64,000 bases of DNA from Volvox africanus (lineage: Eukaryota; Chlorophyta; Chlorophyceae; Chlamydomonadales; Volvocaceae). The position numbers and the translations under genes are program-made. The notes below the pieces were generated by a model. That model did no database searches, was not told the origin of the DNA, and saw nothing but the letters and a program-made list of their open reading frames with translations. How positions within the stretch are numbered: position 1 is the first letter of the stretch; the number at the start of each line of letters is the position of its first letter. This document shows, one piece after another, positions 1 to 12,773 of this stretch. The stretch spans positions 868,001 to 932,000 of the forward strand of contig BSDZ01000008.1 in assembly GCA_030268105.1 (NCBI GenBank), read 5' to 3'.

Positions 1-1
1 G

Positions 2-214
2 CCAGTAGCGGGTGGCAGCGGCGGAAGTACGGAAGGCCCATCGCTGGACTCACCGCCCACCCCTTCAGGGAAGCAAGCCGTACAGCGGCCCGGCCCAAAG
101 CTACGGGTACTGGATGCGGAGGCCGGCAACGAGAAAACTCAAATGAAGGATGGACGGATCCTTCCGTTGCGATGGATCTACCCGCGAATTGCAATGTCGA
201 GTCGCAATAGATAG
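2..214 (+). CDS. 3' end of an unidentified protein gene (partial)
   Basis: An open frame enters from the left edge and ends at TAG 212-214, giving a 70-residue C-terminal piece. It starts rich in Gly, Ser and Pro and later reads PKLRVLDAEAGNEK, then a basic tail ending SSRNR. Base composition is GC-rich like the other coding exons here and contrasts with the AT-rich DNA that follows. I recognise no domain. It could be the last exon of a gene lying mostly outside the window. The frame could also cross an unseen splice site, so the exact stop is not certain. Confidence 0.4.
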   Translation, partial: PVAGGSGGSTEGPSLDSPPTPSGKQAVQRPGPKLRVLDAEAGNEKTQMKDGRILPLRWIYPRIAMSSRNR

Positions 215-2763
215 GTAGACCGAACATGCAAAGAAGAATGAAGCTTACGAAGAGATTACGAGTGCCGCATGCTGGCCAATACTTCATACTGCATACTGCA
301 AAACAAGGGTGGAAATCGAATGGCGAGAACTTAATTGCTTAATATTTGCGAGAGGGTTCTGCAGCAGGTGTTATTCATACTATATGTATGGATTGACAAT
401 GTACCCACAGCACATCGGGGACGGTCTGTGCATGGTGCGTTTCTCAAAAAATATAATATGCAAGTCTTAATCCTAGAAATGTACTTATTTCTTCAAAACT
501 TGTAGTAGTTGAGTGCCGAGATGCTGAGTAGGTGCTTTTGCACCCTATTGCATTATGCTTGTGTGTGCCGTATGTTGTACGACTACTACACTCTCCCCCT
601 ATTGAGAGCACGTGCGTTCCGGGCACTCTACCACACTGGCCCTGTCAGCCTGTGCTCGCCATTGCCTACCCCGTCAGTGGGCGTTTCCACGTTAGGTCAC
701 GCCACGCCATGTGACGTGACGTGCTGGCTGAGCTCATCCCCCCCGGTCATTGCCGGGTTCGCCAGAGGCCTTATGAAGCAAGGCAGGGCAGGTCGCTCTG
801 TGTGCACTTCAGAGGTGTCCTCTATCACACACACACACACCTCCAGGCTTAACACCAATACCTCCTCGATTTGCGTAGCGGTCGTGCGTAATGATCTCGA
901 ACGTTATTATTTTCTACCACCAGCTGCAGCTGCTGCGTGATTTAAGCAATAGATACAACGTGTACGGGTTTGTTCATTACTTGTTACCTATTTTTGTGTA
1001 TGCTACGTTATTACGTCATTTAGCAACTGAATGGCACCTCCTGGAAATAGGACCTTGAAACTACACACAGATTGGTTGTTGGTGCACCACCGCATCCCAC
1101 CCTGCTGCTGCTTGCTGGAAGGGCCCAGATGTTTATTTTGTACGTATTGATGCATGCATGCAGACGAGGTAGTCTGTGTGCGGGTTGGAGATACGTCACG
1201 TGCAGAAAATGACCCCGTGCCAATGAAGCACGCAAGCTGGTGCTTCATGGATTGTGTCATTCCTGACTTCATCATATTCTGCAAAGTACGGCTTGTGTGC
1301 TTGATCCGCACCACACACACCGTCTTCGCTATACATGTTATACATCGGTGCATATATAGTGCAATGCCCCGGTAGGTGGCCAGATCTGCCGAATCTTTAT
1401 AGCAGATAGCTAGGTTGGGGTGTGCTTCTGGTTGCTGTGTAGGATGTTAATGAAGTAGGTAACGCGTGTTGGGACTGCGACTCCAGCATAGATAGCCGGT
1501 CGACGCACTATCAGGATTTCCCATTACGTGGGGAGAGCCGTATAAGCACTAGCTACAGTCTGCACGGGTATGTAAGCGTTACGTACAGTGTGGGATTCCT
1601 CATCATCAGCGGCCACTTACCGAACCAAACCTGGGTGGAGCCCTGCATCTCCCTTCGAGATGCAAGGACGCCCTCATCCATTCATGAGGTCCAGGGCTCA
1701 CTTTCTGCCAGCGTCCGGCAGAATGCATGTAGCGTATTCGGCGCAATCAATTCCACTACTGGTCAGCAGCTAAGAAGCCACTATCATCATGTTCATACAC
1801 GATCCATCGACCAGGGGTTGGGTTGCCGACTAACTCATCAACCCACAGCCCACCTGTCTAGGAGCTGACAGGAGGATATGATCCAGCACCTCAGTCCGGC
1901 GTCAGCAGGATTCAAAGGCTGCGTCAGACCGCATGTTAGCAAGGTAAGCCCCAATTGGCAGACCGATGTTTACGCAGCAGCAGCAGCAGCAGCAGACACA
2001 TGACATATGACATATCAGATGCTAACTACCACCCGTAGCGTGACATCCGAAAGGGTGACATCAACCCAGGTGCACTGATGTTGTTGTGGCTCAGCACGGC
2101 ATCAGCCGCCATTCATCCGTCTGCTTCTTCTACCACCACCTCATCTACACCACGACCTCTACACACCTCCGCCTGTTTTATATATTTATATGTTGATATG
2201 CGCAAGGCTCTCTGGCGGCCTGGAGAGTGCACCGCCCATCGTCCGTCCATCAATATACACTCGGTCACCAGCTAGCCTTAAGTATTTAATGAATTAGTGG
2301 TCTGGTGCAGTTTGAACTAGACTGATGCCGGCGGCAACCACAATCCCGAATCCCCAGCCAGCAGGACTTATATTACTGTGTGAAACCCTACACGCAACAT
2401 ATCACGTAAAACTGCACTATACACCTGCGTATGTGTTGTCATGCATGGCACTACATTCTGCTGCTGCCTCCGTTCATCATTCATTCATTGATGCTGCTCA
2501 AACGGGTACGACACATGATATGATGCCACGTGCCGCGTGTCCACACCCCTCTCCTCATGCGCCCGATCGCTGCCTACCTTTCTAGCCTTCGAGCCATCAG
2601 TAAGGATACCATGTGACCAGCTAGCAGAAGAAATGCGCAGTTCCGCCCAGACGTCCTCATCCCATGCATGTACATGAGCCCTGCCTCACCGTACCATCCC
2701 TGTCTACTCTCCCCGCGCACCTCCTGCCGTGGCCACCACTCCCAGGCGCCCCTGCCTTAGCCC
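215..2763. other. Spacer without recognisable gene
   Basis: No open frame here shows a recognisable motif or a chain of phase-compatible exons on either strand. There are small simple repeats: (CA)n near 827-841 and (CAG)n at about 1975-1995. The stretch probably contains the 3' untranslated region of the left-edge gene and intergenic DNA. Confidence 0.5.
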
Positions 2764-4406
2764 TCAGGACCGGGTCCCTGTATCCCGCGACTCGCATACT
2801 GCCTGGTGCCCCCCGTGCTTCCAGTGCATCCACTGGCATTCCGCTCCGCAGTTAAGACACTGCCCTACGCCTCGAGGTATGCTTGCGTCAACGGGGGTAC
2901 CCAGGTCATCACTGCAAGTGCTAGCATGATCGCAAATCGGGTCGTTTTGAGGGAAGCCGGCGGCTCCTGCTGCCAGGGAGGGCAGGGCCAGGGAGGTTCG
3001 CGCCATGAGCGGCAGCCATTGCTGTACGCCACGCCATACCATACAGGCCAGTTACCGAAACGACCCGGGCCTCCTCGGCAGCGGTGCCATCCCGTCGCCG
3101 CCGTCCTTCCCCTTGCTTGTACACTGGTGTTGTTCTTGCTAATGCGGGTGTAGGTATGCTTGTCCACGATACCTATGCCACTCTTGTTGCTGCTGCTGCT
3201 GCCGCCATCACCACCGTTACAAGGAACAAGTCGTGGGATACAGGCGCCGTCCGTCGGCTTAGTACCTGATGCACTTGATGCCCCCAACGGCTGTGGGCGA
3301 ATGTGCGCAATGCATTTGTCATCTGCTAGCGGAGGCTGAGGAGCCCTCTCGCCGGCCATATCAGCGCTAGATTCCGGAGCCGCTGTGGCTGCTGCAGCTG
3401 TTGTTGGTTGAGACATGGTAGTACCGATGTTCTCCAGCTGACGTGCATGCTGGGTACCGGAGCTGCTGCTACAAAGGACTTGGGGTAACACGAACACAAA
3501 GGCGGGTAAAGGATACCGACACCCGCTTCCAGGAATCGCTTCCTTCAGCTGAAATCTGTAGACAAAGGGCAGCTACCCGCCAATCCCTCACTCATTCAGT
3601 CATGCACACATGCGTGTGCGCATTTAACGTAACCGGCACGCGTAAACATTAACACTCAGACGCCCAGAGAAAGACATGCATGCACCTGCTGTACCCGTGG
3701 GCCCCTACAACCCTAGGGCCTCATGGATGCATTCAAATTCTCGCAGAGCTGGTAGTTACGCCATCTACATTTGCCGTATAGATCCATGTTGTTTGCAGCA
3801 GTACATGCATGTTAGCAAGTACTATTTATCAGTCTTTGCTTTCCTTCCCGATTTCTTCCAATTGAAACTCCTCCTCAAGATGGCTCAAGGGAGGGGAGAC
3901 ACGTGACCACTCCAAGCTCCACCAGCTGATAGTGCAAATTGATCCCCTCAACCTCAACCAGGTTCATCATCTCATGGACTGCTCGAACCACCAGACCCCA
4001 GAACTGCTGATCCAAAGCATGTCCTGTTATACCATGCGCTTCACTGCCGACCGCTGCAGCCATCGCTGCCCAGTTGACGCTGTAGCTCCTGCTGTAGCAA
4101 GCGCCTCCGTGCGCTCAGCGCGCACTCGAGAACAGAGAACGTTAGCTGGGCGCAAGCACAAGCCATTTTCAGAAACGCCTCCGCTACCTCCTTTTCCATC
4201 TGATACCGGTGATGTTTACATTCCGAAAAGAGATCAGCTGCTGCAGCTGTGACCATCTTAATAATGACATCTTCCGATTGATTCTCCAGTCCAGTTAGTA
4301 GTTGAACCACAGCAGCAACATCAGAAGCACCGTGGTTTGGGGGCCGATGCGACGCCAATCGATGCGATGGCGACGCCACATACATCGCTGGTAAAAGGTT
4401 TCTCAC
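2764..4406 (-). CDS. Tentative MYND-type zinc-finger protein
   Basis: The minus strand carries several consecutive protein-like blocks. The last, ending at stop 2764-2766, contains CLNCGAECQWMHWKHGGH followed by QAVC. This matches the second half of a MYND zinc finger (C-x2-C-x3-C-x3-HW-x2-H-x4-C), a module common in volvocine proteins with ARM-like repeats. Upstream at 4406-4041 lies a helical, ARM/HEAT-like block (VVQLLTGLENQSEDVIIKMV and on). A second helical block in another frame, 4063-3875, includes HALDQQFWGLVVRAVHEMMN. The frames must be joined by introns or frameshifts that I could not resolve; a low-complexity frame at 3415-2865 may or may not belong. Function unknown; MYND fingers usually bind proline-rich peptides. 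The span is approximate, and a pseudogene is possible. Confidence 0.33.
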
Positions 4407-6113
4407 TGTCTTTTGCGGAAACTATCAAAGTAACGACCTACACTTTCTTGATAGACAAAATTGCCGCTACACAATAATTAATGCTCGATTGGATATTTAC
4501 ACCTACACCATTTTAGCAAATGTAAAGTATATACATATGTAAATTTACTTAGACCACTATAGGAACATCCTAATATGCAAATCCTGAACTCGACGCGGCG
4601 GGTCAATTGCGGTTTGCGACGTTCATGCTGGCGCCTTACCTTCCCTTTCCCCCGGACGGAAACGTGTGGCAGCGGAAAAGCTCAGTGTTGTAGAATTTGT
4701 TTTTAAGATTCCTAGAATTGTTATTAAAATACCTGAAGTTTAGGAACTCAAGGTCAGCGGAATCGCGTTGCCGGACAGATACCGATTCTATTACTCAGCC
4801 ACATGGATCTAAAACCAGTATAACATACGGAGGAAAACATATAACGCAAAGCACCATAAATAATTGTTACTGCTGTTAATAACTGGTCTAGTAATTGTAG
4901 GTAATGTTTTTTTCATGTTTCAGTTATTTATCTATTAGTCAGTTTTATTGTTTTAGGTTGTTTATTCAGCAATATCTGTGTGTAGTATTTCATATCATTC
5001 TTTCAGTAGGCTCTGAGGCTGTATATGAGGCTATGACGCAAACAAAGGGGACTCCGCGAAGCAGCTAGCCGCGACAAGAAGCGAAAGGATGGAATGTAAC
5101 GGTGTATGTTGAGGTAGATAAGAATTGGAATATGCACAATGGTGTGAGCGAGGCAGCTGCATGATGCACGGGTAGAGGAAATGCATGGTATATGTGTCTC
5201 TCCAGTAGCCTAAGCTGGGATCAACGCAAGACCTGAGGCGATGCGCGCAGCTTAAAAAACACGTCACTTAAAGACACGTCACATTACTGGACACGAACAA
5301 TCCTAAACAATGCAACTGATGAGCATTGAGGTCATGCAAGTCCACTCCGCAATCTTCACCTTCCAAAAGAATTAGGAGCAAGGAAAGCACGCTGTGGGCA
5401 GGGACATCCGTTTAAAAACTATTTCGCCAAACAAAACATGTCACCTTTGGGGTATAATGCTGGGCATGAGTGCGCTTCTGTATATATACAAGGGGGATTA
5501 CAATCGTGCAAATTTGGTCACTTCTTTACGCGAGGAAGACGGCCGTCGGCAGCAGCTTGGGAACCAACTCGCCCATCCATCTACAAACTTTCGCGCACTT
5601 CAACATGCTGCAAACTGTAAGTAGTCATCACACAACAGAAGAACGCCAACTTCAAGAACCCGCGCGAGAACGTGTTCGAAATGTCGTCCCACCTTTCCAC
5701 ACATAACAAGACAGCTGGACGTCCTCTGCTGGCGTCCTCTGCAGGCCAAGCTGCGTGCAAAAAGGTGCAAACGTACGCCACTCTTTGCTCTTTACTAGTC
5801 AATCTCATAAAACGTTGCTCATGTACGTGCGCTAAAAGCGGCGGTGCCCTCCGTTCAGCTACTCCAGCACCTACGTACGGCCCAAACCCCAGTACACGCC
5901 CAACCCAGAACCCCACCCATACATACAGGTGCTTCGCACCTTATTTACCTGCGTAGTCCACCGAGGAAACTTTAGCCTACTTCATCTTCCTTTTTTGTCT
6001 AAATCCTGCAAGATTTGAAACACACCGCGCCACATGGTGATAATAATCTTGTGAAGACTGAGCCATATGTGAACATATGGCTCGGTGCAATGGCTGAGTT
6101 ATATCGTACATTC
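4407..6113. other. Spacer with one weak coding candidate
   Basis: Mostly AT-rich DNA without recognisable genes. At about 5642-5956 (+) a frame reads KNANFKNPRENVFEMSSHL and continues to a stop at 5954-5956. The first part looks protein-like, but I found no start or splice partner with a realistic intron, because the obvious GTAAGT...CAG pair just upstream would give an intron of only 22 bases. I leave it as unassigned. Confidence 0.35.
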
Positions 6114-9100
6114 TCAATATGGCTTGAAGTTACGAGCCGCCTTGAGCTGCGCCAGTCGCCTGCATTTCACAGAACGCAAGGACCGTATCTCGCGAATAAT
6201 GTACGGCACACCAGCACAATGTCAAGGTGCAGAAGCTCCCTGTCAGCATCTCGCGAGGCCTTTGCGGCTCTCAACTACTACACAACCCTTCCTACTGACT
6301 GCTGCTACGTGCTACTCTGCTGCCTAGCCTGAGAGCAAACAAGCTAGCACCCATGCAGCATGTACTGTATATCCTCTTCCACTCTTTAAACCCTTGACAA
6401 TATCGTTGATAGAGTCTTATCATGACATGCTATTCTTATTATTCTTATCCTTAATAACATCATCATGACCATCATTATTAATAAAACTGTGAAGTGACTC
6501 TGTTACGGGAAGTGACTGTCAGTCCGTCCCTGCACCACAGCCCCTGGACCGCACGGAACACTCTCACCTCCGATCCTCCTCAAACCGCTGCCGAAGCTCC
6601 GCAAGCTCATTACGTCGCTTCTCATGTCGTTGGAAGCGATAGAAGTCACCCAGCACCGATTTTTCCTTCTCCTTGGCTGCCGCCGCTGCGGCAGCCGCCG
6701 CAGCATTGGTGGCTACACCGCCCGTCATGACTTTAACGCCGTCATCCTCCCGTGTCCTCTTCCGGCCCTGCCGCGGCACACATGGAAACGTGGAAACATA
6801 AGTGCCATTGCACAACCACCCAAGTCCTAGGGATACCACATGCGACACGGCAGGGCACAATAAAACATAAAACAACACGTGGTGATATCACAGATTACAG
6901 GAGTTGATACGGCAACGACGATATGGCCCATATACCGTGTCGATGGCTGTTAGCCGCAAGGCTACTGCAACAACAATTGTGGACGGCCATGGGGCCCAGC
7001 ACTAGTTTATCCGTGCCTCAATCCACGTTACCTTCCTGCCATTGCTGCCACTGGGTGGGTACTCGCCAAATGCCCTCCAACACACACGCCTTTCCCCCTC
7101 TCCCCTCCCCTTCCCCCGTCTCCACTTCCCCTTCTGGGATTCGCTTTCTCATTCGGGCCCCGCTTTATCCGGAACCTGCTGACCGGGCTTCGTTTCGAAA
7201 TGCCCAATTTCTGGGTCTCGCAGTCAGGCTAGCTTTTGCCATTGCACACTATCTAATTGGAAAACGCTTCTTCTTTCCTCTTCCATCCCTTCCCTTCTAA
7301 ACCTCGGTAGCCTCACCTTGGCCCGTGTCACGACAGTCCAGCCATCCTCGCCCATTGCAGCTTGTCGCTCACGGGCCTTATGTTCCTGCTCTGCATCAAA
7401 CTCGTCCATCCAGTCGTCAACCTAGGGATTGGAGCCCCAGGCGGGGGTCACGTGGAGGATAAGGGGGCGGGGGGAAGATGAATACACGAGACCTGATACT
7501 GTGGTAGAGATAGAGATGTCGCCACAGGCGAGAAGCACGGGGAAGTAAAGGTGGGGGAAAAGGAGGCTATACGAAATGACGGCTGGGTTTCATTCAGCAG
7601 CTGGGCTGGACGAAACTAAAAACCGAAAACTGCCACCAGGTTCCGCATTCACCGGGATCCTTAACCTCCAAGCCCAGGCCCCTTAGGATGCCTTCAACTC
7701 ATGATGCGTACAACATAATGCATAGGCTGCAACTCATTACACCCGAATAAGCCCAAAGCAGAGCCTACAGTACGTTAGGGACTGGGACCCGTGTCAGCCC
7801 GACCCATCCCCGAAGGCTGCAACCCATGGGCTTCAACCGTCGCCTACAGCCTCCACCTCCTCAGCTGAAACCAGTACAGGCACTGGGCCTACTGCGCATT
7901 ATCCCAATCCTGTGAAGTAAGACCCGCAATCCATGACAGCATGACGTGTAGGATGCGACCGGTACCCGAAGGCTAGTGAACCAACGGTTTATCCGTTGCC
8001 CGAGTCGTTTGTTGGCTGCAACCAAACCACATCACAGAATAAAGCCCTAGACGCAAAGGCCAGACTATCTGCAGGAGCCCGAGATGGAGACTCGTGGGTC
8101 GGCGGGACGCCTGGACCGGCATTGCACACTGTCAACCTGTCAGCCAGGTCACAGGACCAAATTGACTATGACCCAGGTCACAACTGCAACGAGTTGACCG
8201 GGCCCTCCCCCATAGGCCTTTGTAAAGGCCTGTGTAAATCAGGTCGTATAGGCCAGAGCAGTACAAGTGGACCCAATGGTTTGTCTCCGTCGTTTCTCGC
8301 TAGGATAGGCCCCTCAGCGAGGCCGTCAAAGGTAGCGGTTTTACTCGGCATGAAAAAAGGAGACCGCGGTCCGGGCTCTCCGGACTTCGGAGTGACTTAC
8401 AGAGTTCTGACACATTTGATATTTAGGACTTTGTAATTAGGTAGCCCTCCTCTTCTCTCTTCTCTATTGCCTCAAAATTTTCCTTTTTAACTTTCACTTT
8501 GTCCAAACAAACCCGGGACATCTGTCACAGGGAACCCGGCACGTCCCACCGGTAGGGGAGAAGAGCAACGAGTCCCGCCACGATCGATTAAAGATGGACC
8601 GTTACCACAACCTTGCAACAAAGGCAGGCCTCTACGTCCTCACCTGGCGCTGCAGGACATCGTTCCCGGGCCGTGCTGCCTTGTGCTCGTGGACCCAAGC
8701 TGCAATTGCGGGAAAAATAGTGGTGGTCATTTATTATCGAATCGAACATAAAGACCATCGGAAATATTTTCTCTCAAAGATCCCTCCCTGATCATTGATT
8801 TGCAGGAGGAAGTGGAGAGGAGGAAGTGGAGGAGATGGATGTGTTTCCGCATTAAGGAGGAGGTGGACTGTGAGCCTGTCTGCTTCACTGCAATGAGTAC
8901 CCAAGAGAAATTGGAGGGCAGATAGATGCATGAATGCCAATGAAATCAGACGGAGCGAGTAATCAGACGGAGTGAGATGGCCTTGCGGGTGATCTTTCCT
9001 GCTAATGGCTGACACAGCAAACTCTACGCAGTGATAGGAGTGCCCACAACGCCCTATTGGCATTCGCATTGTCAAGAAGGTGTCAGCACTTTTGCCTTTC

Positions 9101-9750
9101 ACTACACTGATAACCAACCCCTTCACAAAGGGGACTTCCAGGAATGCCCTCCATCACGACACCTGGAAAGCGCGCCGGAGGAACGCCACACACCTTTCAC
9201 TCCGATGGGCTTTTCGGCACCGTCCTTATCCGCAGCGTCGTTTTGTCCCCGCGCACCGTCATACTCGAGCACCTGGCTCCGGGACGCATACCGAATCGCT
9301 GCCACACGACCAACATCCGACTGAAAAACCACAATGCCGCTCCTCTGCCGCAGGCCAGGACAAGGAGGACAGCACGGATGATTTAATTATGGCAGTACCC
9401 CCCACAGACACTTGCCCAACGACTTATTTTTTGGCTTCCTCCCCGCGGCAAACCTTACACACGCCCCTTCGGTGCTGCCAAAAAGGCTTCCGCATTCGGC
9501 TCCTACTAATCATCCCTACCTTCAGGGGATGAAGCACCGCCTGTGAGACTGGTCCAAAGCACTCGAAGATCTCTGTGAGGTTCCGCTCGTCCACTCCGAG
9601 GGGAAGCCCGCTCACAAACAAGGCTGCCCCAACCCCTTCTTCACGCCCGGGTGTTTTGGGCTGCACGTGTGCTTTTATGGCTATGTAATGGATGAAGGGA
9701 TTACTGCGTCGAATCTTTAAGCCAAGGGTGTGAATTCTCTCGCCGGTCAT
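6114..9750 (-). CDS. RRP7: RRP7-like ribosomal RNA-processing protein
   Basis: Six minus-strand exons join in phase with GT-AG borders: 9750-9520, 9344-9194, 8699-8644, 7421-7317, 6767-6568 and 6159-6114, giving about 262 residues. The N-terminal part holds the degenerate RRM of this family (HYIAIKAHVQ, then AALFVSGLPLGVDERNLTEI). The C-terminal part shows the RRP7 signature: VDDWMDEFDAEQ, EDGWTVVTRAK, SVLGDFYRFQRHEKRRNELA, and the conserved end LAQLKAARNFKPY. RRP7 is a nucleolar factor of the UTP-C/CURI complex needed for 18S rRNA maturation. The start at 9750 (MTGERIHTLG) was chosen because homology begins just after it; an in-frame ATG at 9798 is an alternative. An alanine run lies in exon 5. 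Intron 3 (7422-8643) is 1.2 kb and lacks coding potential. The gene is head-to-head with thioredoxin x. Confidence 0.9.
7422..8643 (-). other. Large intron of the RRP7-like gene
   Basis: This 1.2-kb intron joins the exon ending NDVLQRQ to the exon starting VDDWMDEF. It is GC-richer than most spacers here and repeats short phrases such as GGCTGCAAC (near 7726, 7815 and 8012). A 146-codon plus-strand frame (7996-8436) lies inside it but resembles no protein I know. The material may be an old transposon insertion; no terminal repeats are evident. Confidence 0.5.
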
Positions 9751-10120
9751 GTGGCGGCCGGCACTGCACGGCGCGAATGCACTACCTGAACTAAACAATA
9801 TATATACTGTTAAGTGAGAGTTATATGTGAGAACGTGTTTCGGTTCTCCCTGTTGCCAACCAAACCGATCGGAAACTGTTAATATGAGGATGGAAAGTCA
9901 ACAAGATAGACCTGCAGTAACCTGAATGTGTTTGAGTGTGATTCATCAATTGGGCGAAATTACAATCCGCGTGCCTGGTGCCATGTGCCTGGATTGGCGT
10001 GTACGAGCACTGGCAGATTGAAACTCTTTGTCATTAATCATTTTGCCTTTCACGCACTTATACGATCCAAAGATCCACAAACTCTCTAGTGAGCTGCTGT
10101 CAGCAACCATAATTGACGCG
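9751..10120. promoter_or_regulatory. Shared promoter region between RRP7 and thioredoxin x
   Basis: The predicted start codons of the minus-strand RRP7 gene (9750) and the plus-strand thioredoxin gene (10121) are about 370 bp apart and point away from each other. Both promoters and both 5' leaders must therefore lie here. AT-rich tracts (for example ATATATAT near 9797) are present, but I assign no specific box. The boundaries depend on the chosen start codons. Confidence 0.5.
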
Positions 10121-10991
10121 ATGTTGTCGACGCGCACTGTGTCGCACACCGTGCCTTCCAGGTCTGGCAGGACCCCCTTCACCTCGGCGCGCTCTGGCAT
10201 TCGTGGGCGCCATTCGACTCATGTAGCGCGCGTCACAAATGTAACAGAGACTATTTTCGATGAGCAGGTTCTGAAGGTGCGAACGTACATACCGCGAATG
10301 CAATCGCGCTCTTTCAGGCGTCGAGGAATAGCTCGATGTTCTGCATGAAAATCAGAACTTTTCTTAATGATAATCTTTCAACAAGCGAATGCGGTTGTTT
10401 AAGCAAATCGACTGTTCGTCGGTGCCATTCCGCAGGCCGACACTCCTGTCCTCGTGGACTTCTGGGCTGCATGGTGCGGCCCATGCAAACTCGTCGCGCC
10501 GTTGATGGACTGGGTTGAAAAGGTGCGCGAGTGATGTCCTGGCGTCCTGCGCGTGTTGGAACGTTGCAAGCAGGTCCGCACGACTGCTGCTGAAATGTTC
10601 GCGACCGCACTCTTATGGTGCCTATCCTTCCTGTCAGGAGTACAATGGAAAGCTGAAGGTCGTGAAGATTGAGCATGACAGCAACCCGCAACTTATTGCC
10701 AAGTACAAGGTAAGCCCGCCAGTAGGGGCCTTGAATAAAGCCCGGAGCAGGCACACAGCAGAGCAGCGGACTTTCCCCTGTCCCATTCTTCTTTGCGTCG
10801 GCCACCTATTCAAATCGCATCCATCGCCTGATCAAATATCCACCGCGCCTCCCTGTTTGCTTCAGGTGTACGGCCTTCCGACTCTCATCGTCTTTAATAA
10901 TGGGGAGGAGGTCCCGGGCAGTAAGCGTGAGGGTGCCATCACGAAGGGCCTGCTTGAACAGTACCTCCGCAAATACGGCGTCAGCAAGTAA
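10121..10991 (+). CDS. TRXX: Thioredoxin x, plastid-targeted
   Basis: Four exons join in phase: 10121-10276, 10436-10522, 10638-10709 and 10866-10991 (TAA), for 146 residues. Residues 1 to about 33 are rich in Ser, Thr, Arg and Pro with no acidic residues, as expected for a chloroplast transit peptide. The fold then follows: [23 protein letters not shown] with the redox-active Cys pair (about residues 66 and 69), [11 protein letters not shown], and [10 protein letters not shown] with the cis-proline near residue 110. The tail [13 protein letters not shown] is typical of the x-type, a prokaryote-like plastid thioredoxin that mainly supplies electrons to 2-Cys peroxiredoxin. Other plastid types are less likely: m-type lacks this tail, and y-type usually has WCGPCQ. 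An upstream in-frame ATG at 10028 exists; the nearer one gives a normal transit peptide. Confidence 0.92.
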
Positions 10992-12773
10992 AGGAAAACC
11001 TGCTTCATAGCGTGCCCGTTTGTCGACAGCATCAAATCCTGGGCAAAGACATGAACCCCTGCGCCATGTTATAAAGGCATTGGGCAATGTTAAGGCAGTG
11101 TCCACATCCATCTAGCGTCAAGTAGACGCTGTGTCCTGTTCGGCAAGCTAGGATATGTCTTGTCAAGGAGGTGCCCACATGATGATGCACCGGATAATTG
11201 CATTTCGCGTCTGAGTCGCCGATCTTTTCAACCAATATGGGTCAGATTTGTGGGTCGGGCTGAGCTTGACCCGCGTTGTGATTGACACGCTGTTGGCGAT
11301 GGGTTCCGGGTCATCGGAGGTACTTGATTCGAGTCACGGTAATTATTGGCGATTTGGGTCGAGTATTTGGAGGGCTCCGCCTGCCGGTGAAATCAAGAAC
11401 GAACATCTTAGTCCAGGCTCCGGGTTCGGACGCAGCTCACGTTTGAGTGGAGTGGATAATCCCAGAGTGCATAAATAACTTTTGCCGTAGGCAAGGTCCT
11501 TAGCGAGATGGCCGGAATCTCTGTCCTGTTCATCTCAATAAGGCGAGGTTATCCGGCAGTTGGGTATAGCGGGTGCCGTACCAGCATACCCTAACCACCG
11601 TGTATCTGGCCTTGCAAGCGGGCCTATCAATTCGTTGGTTGCGTACAAGGAGCGGGATGGAGTGATATTATGGATTGTGCGTGTTATGGCACTTGGTAAA
11701 CGTGCATCTGTGGGAACTTGCTCACTGTGCCGTAGTTTAACAGGGTTGCCAATCGAAGAGTTGATCGGCCTCTTGTTGTAGAGGTGTATCTGCGATACTT
11801 GCGAGATGAGAAAGTAAGAACCCAACGCCCTGGCATATCCCCCGGGAGTAAATGCGTGTCGCTACTGTTTAAGGAGCATCGAGGCGGCTACGGTAAGATG
11901 ATGAGGTTGAGGAAGCTGCCCCAAAAATGTGTGATTGCGGGTGTTCTATCCGCTGGTGATCAATAAGGCAGTACTGTGCTGCAACAATTTTGCGTCCTTC
12001 GAGACGCGCATATATATTGCATCTTTAATAAGGATAGGTGGTGAGAACGGGAACGGCGCTACGAGTGAGTGCTGGGAGCCTGACTTTGGTGGGAGAGGTG
12101 GTGGTGTCCCTGGACGTGTCATTAGCAATGGTCGGGCACGGGTGCCCGGTTGCTTATACAGTCCATACAAGCTTTTCAATAGAAATCTCGGAGTGCATGT
12201 AAGCCGCATGTAGGGGAAATGCTCAGATGCGATAAAAAGGGCGAAGGCATGCTGTGGGTCGCCTGTTTTCGAGGTGGGGCATCTTACGGACTCCAGACTG
12301 ACCGAGGCCGGGGCTGGGTATTTCGCTTGTACATTTCGCGTTCCCAGAATAAAACAAAGAAGATAAGTTTCCTTGGCCTAGTTAAAATGATAAATGCCGC
12401 ATTCCGTCCTAAAGGCTTACCTGGACTCGACTGATAAGGCGTGTGTGTACGGCTCGCGAACGTCGCCTTGATGCGAGATTGACAAGCGAGAGTATACCTA
12501 GCATAACTCGTGCACAGCTTAGATCTGAACACAAGGGTCAATGCCAGTTTCTGCCGCCTTAACATACCAAGGATGTCATAACTAGCCTCACCTTCAGGGA
12601 TTCGCCTGCCTGAAATTGAGCCTAAAAATTTGTTATCCATGAATTTCTTGCATTAGTGACCCAAGGATATTGATATTTTGGCTGTTTCCATTCTGGGTGG
12701 CTTTCCCGCTTTTTGGCTGCTCTTGCACTGGTAGCTAAACTTTGGCGGAACAGCTCATCCTGACTGTTAGGAA
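10992..12773. other. Spacer between thioredoxin x and E2F
   Basis: Nothing recognisable was found. It should hold the thioredoxin 3' untranslated region and the E2F promoter and leader. Open frames present here are short, lack motifs and do not chain through phase-compatible splice sites. Confidence 0.55.

Noticed and set aside
5606..5956. Possible small gene starting MLQT and continuing KNANFKNPRENVFE
   Set aside because: The only joint would be a 22-base intron, and no family was recognised.
9946..10200. 84-codon minus-strand frame
   Set aside because: It overlaps thioredoxin exon 1 antisense and has no motif or splice partners.
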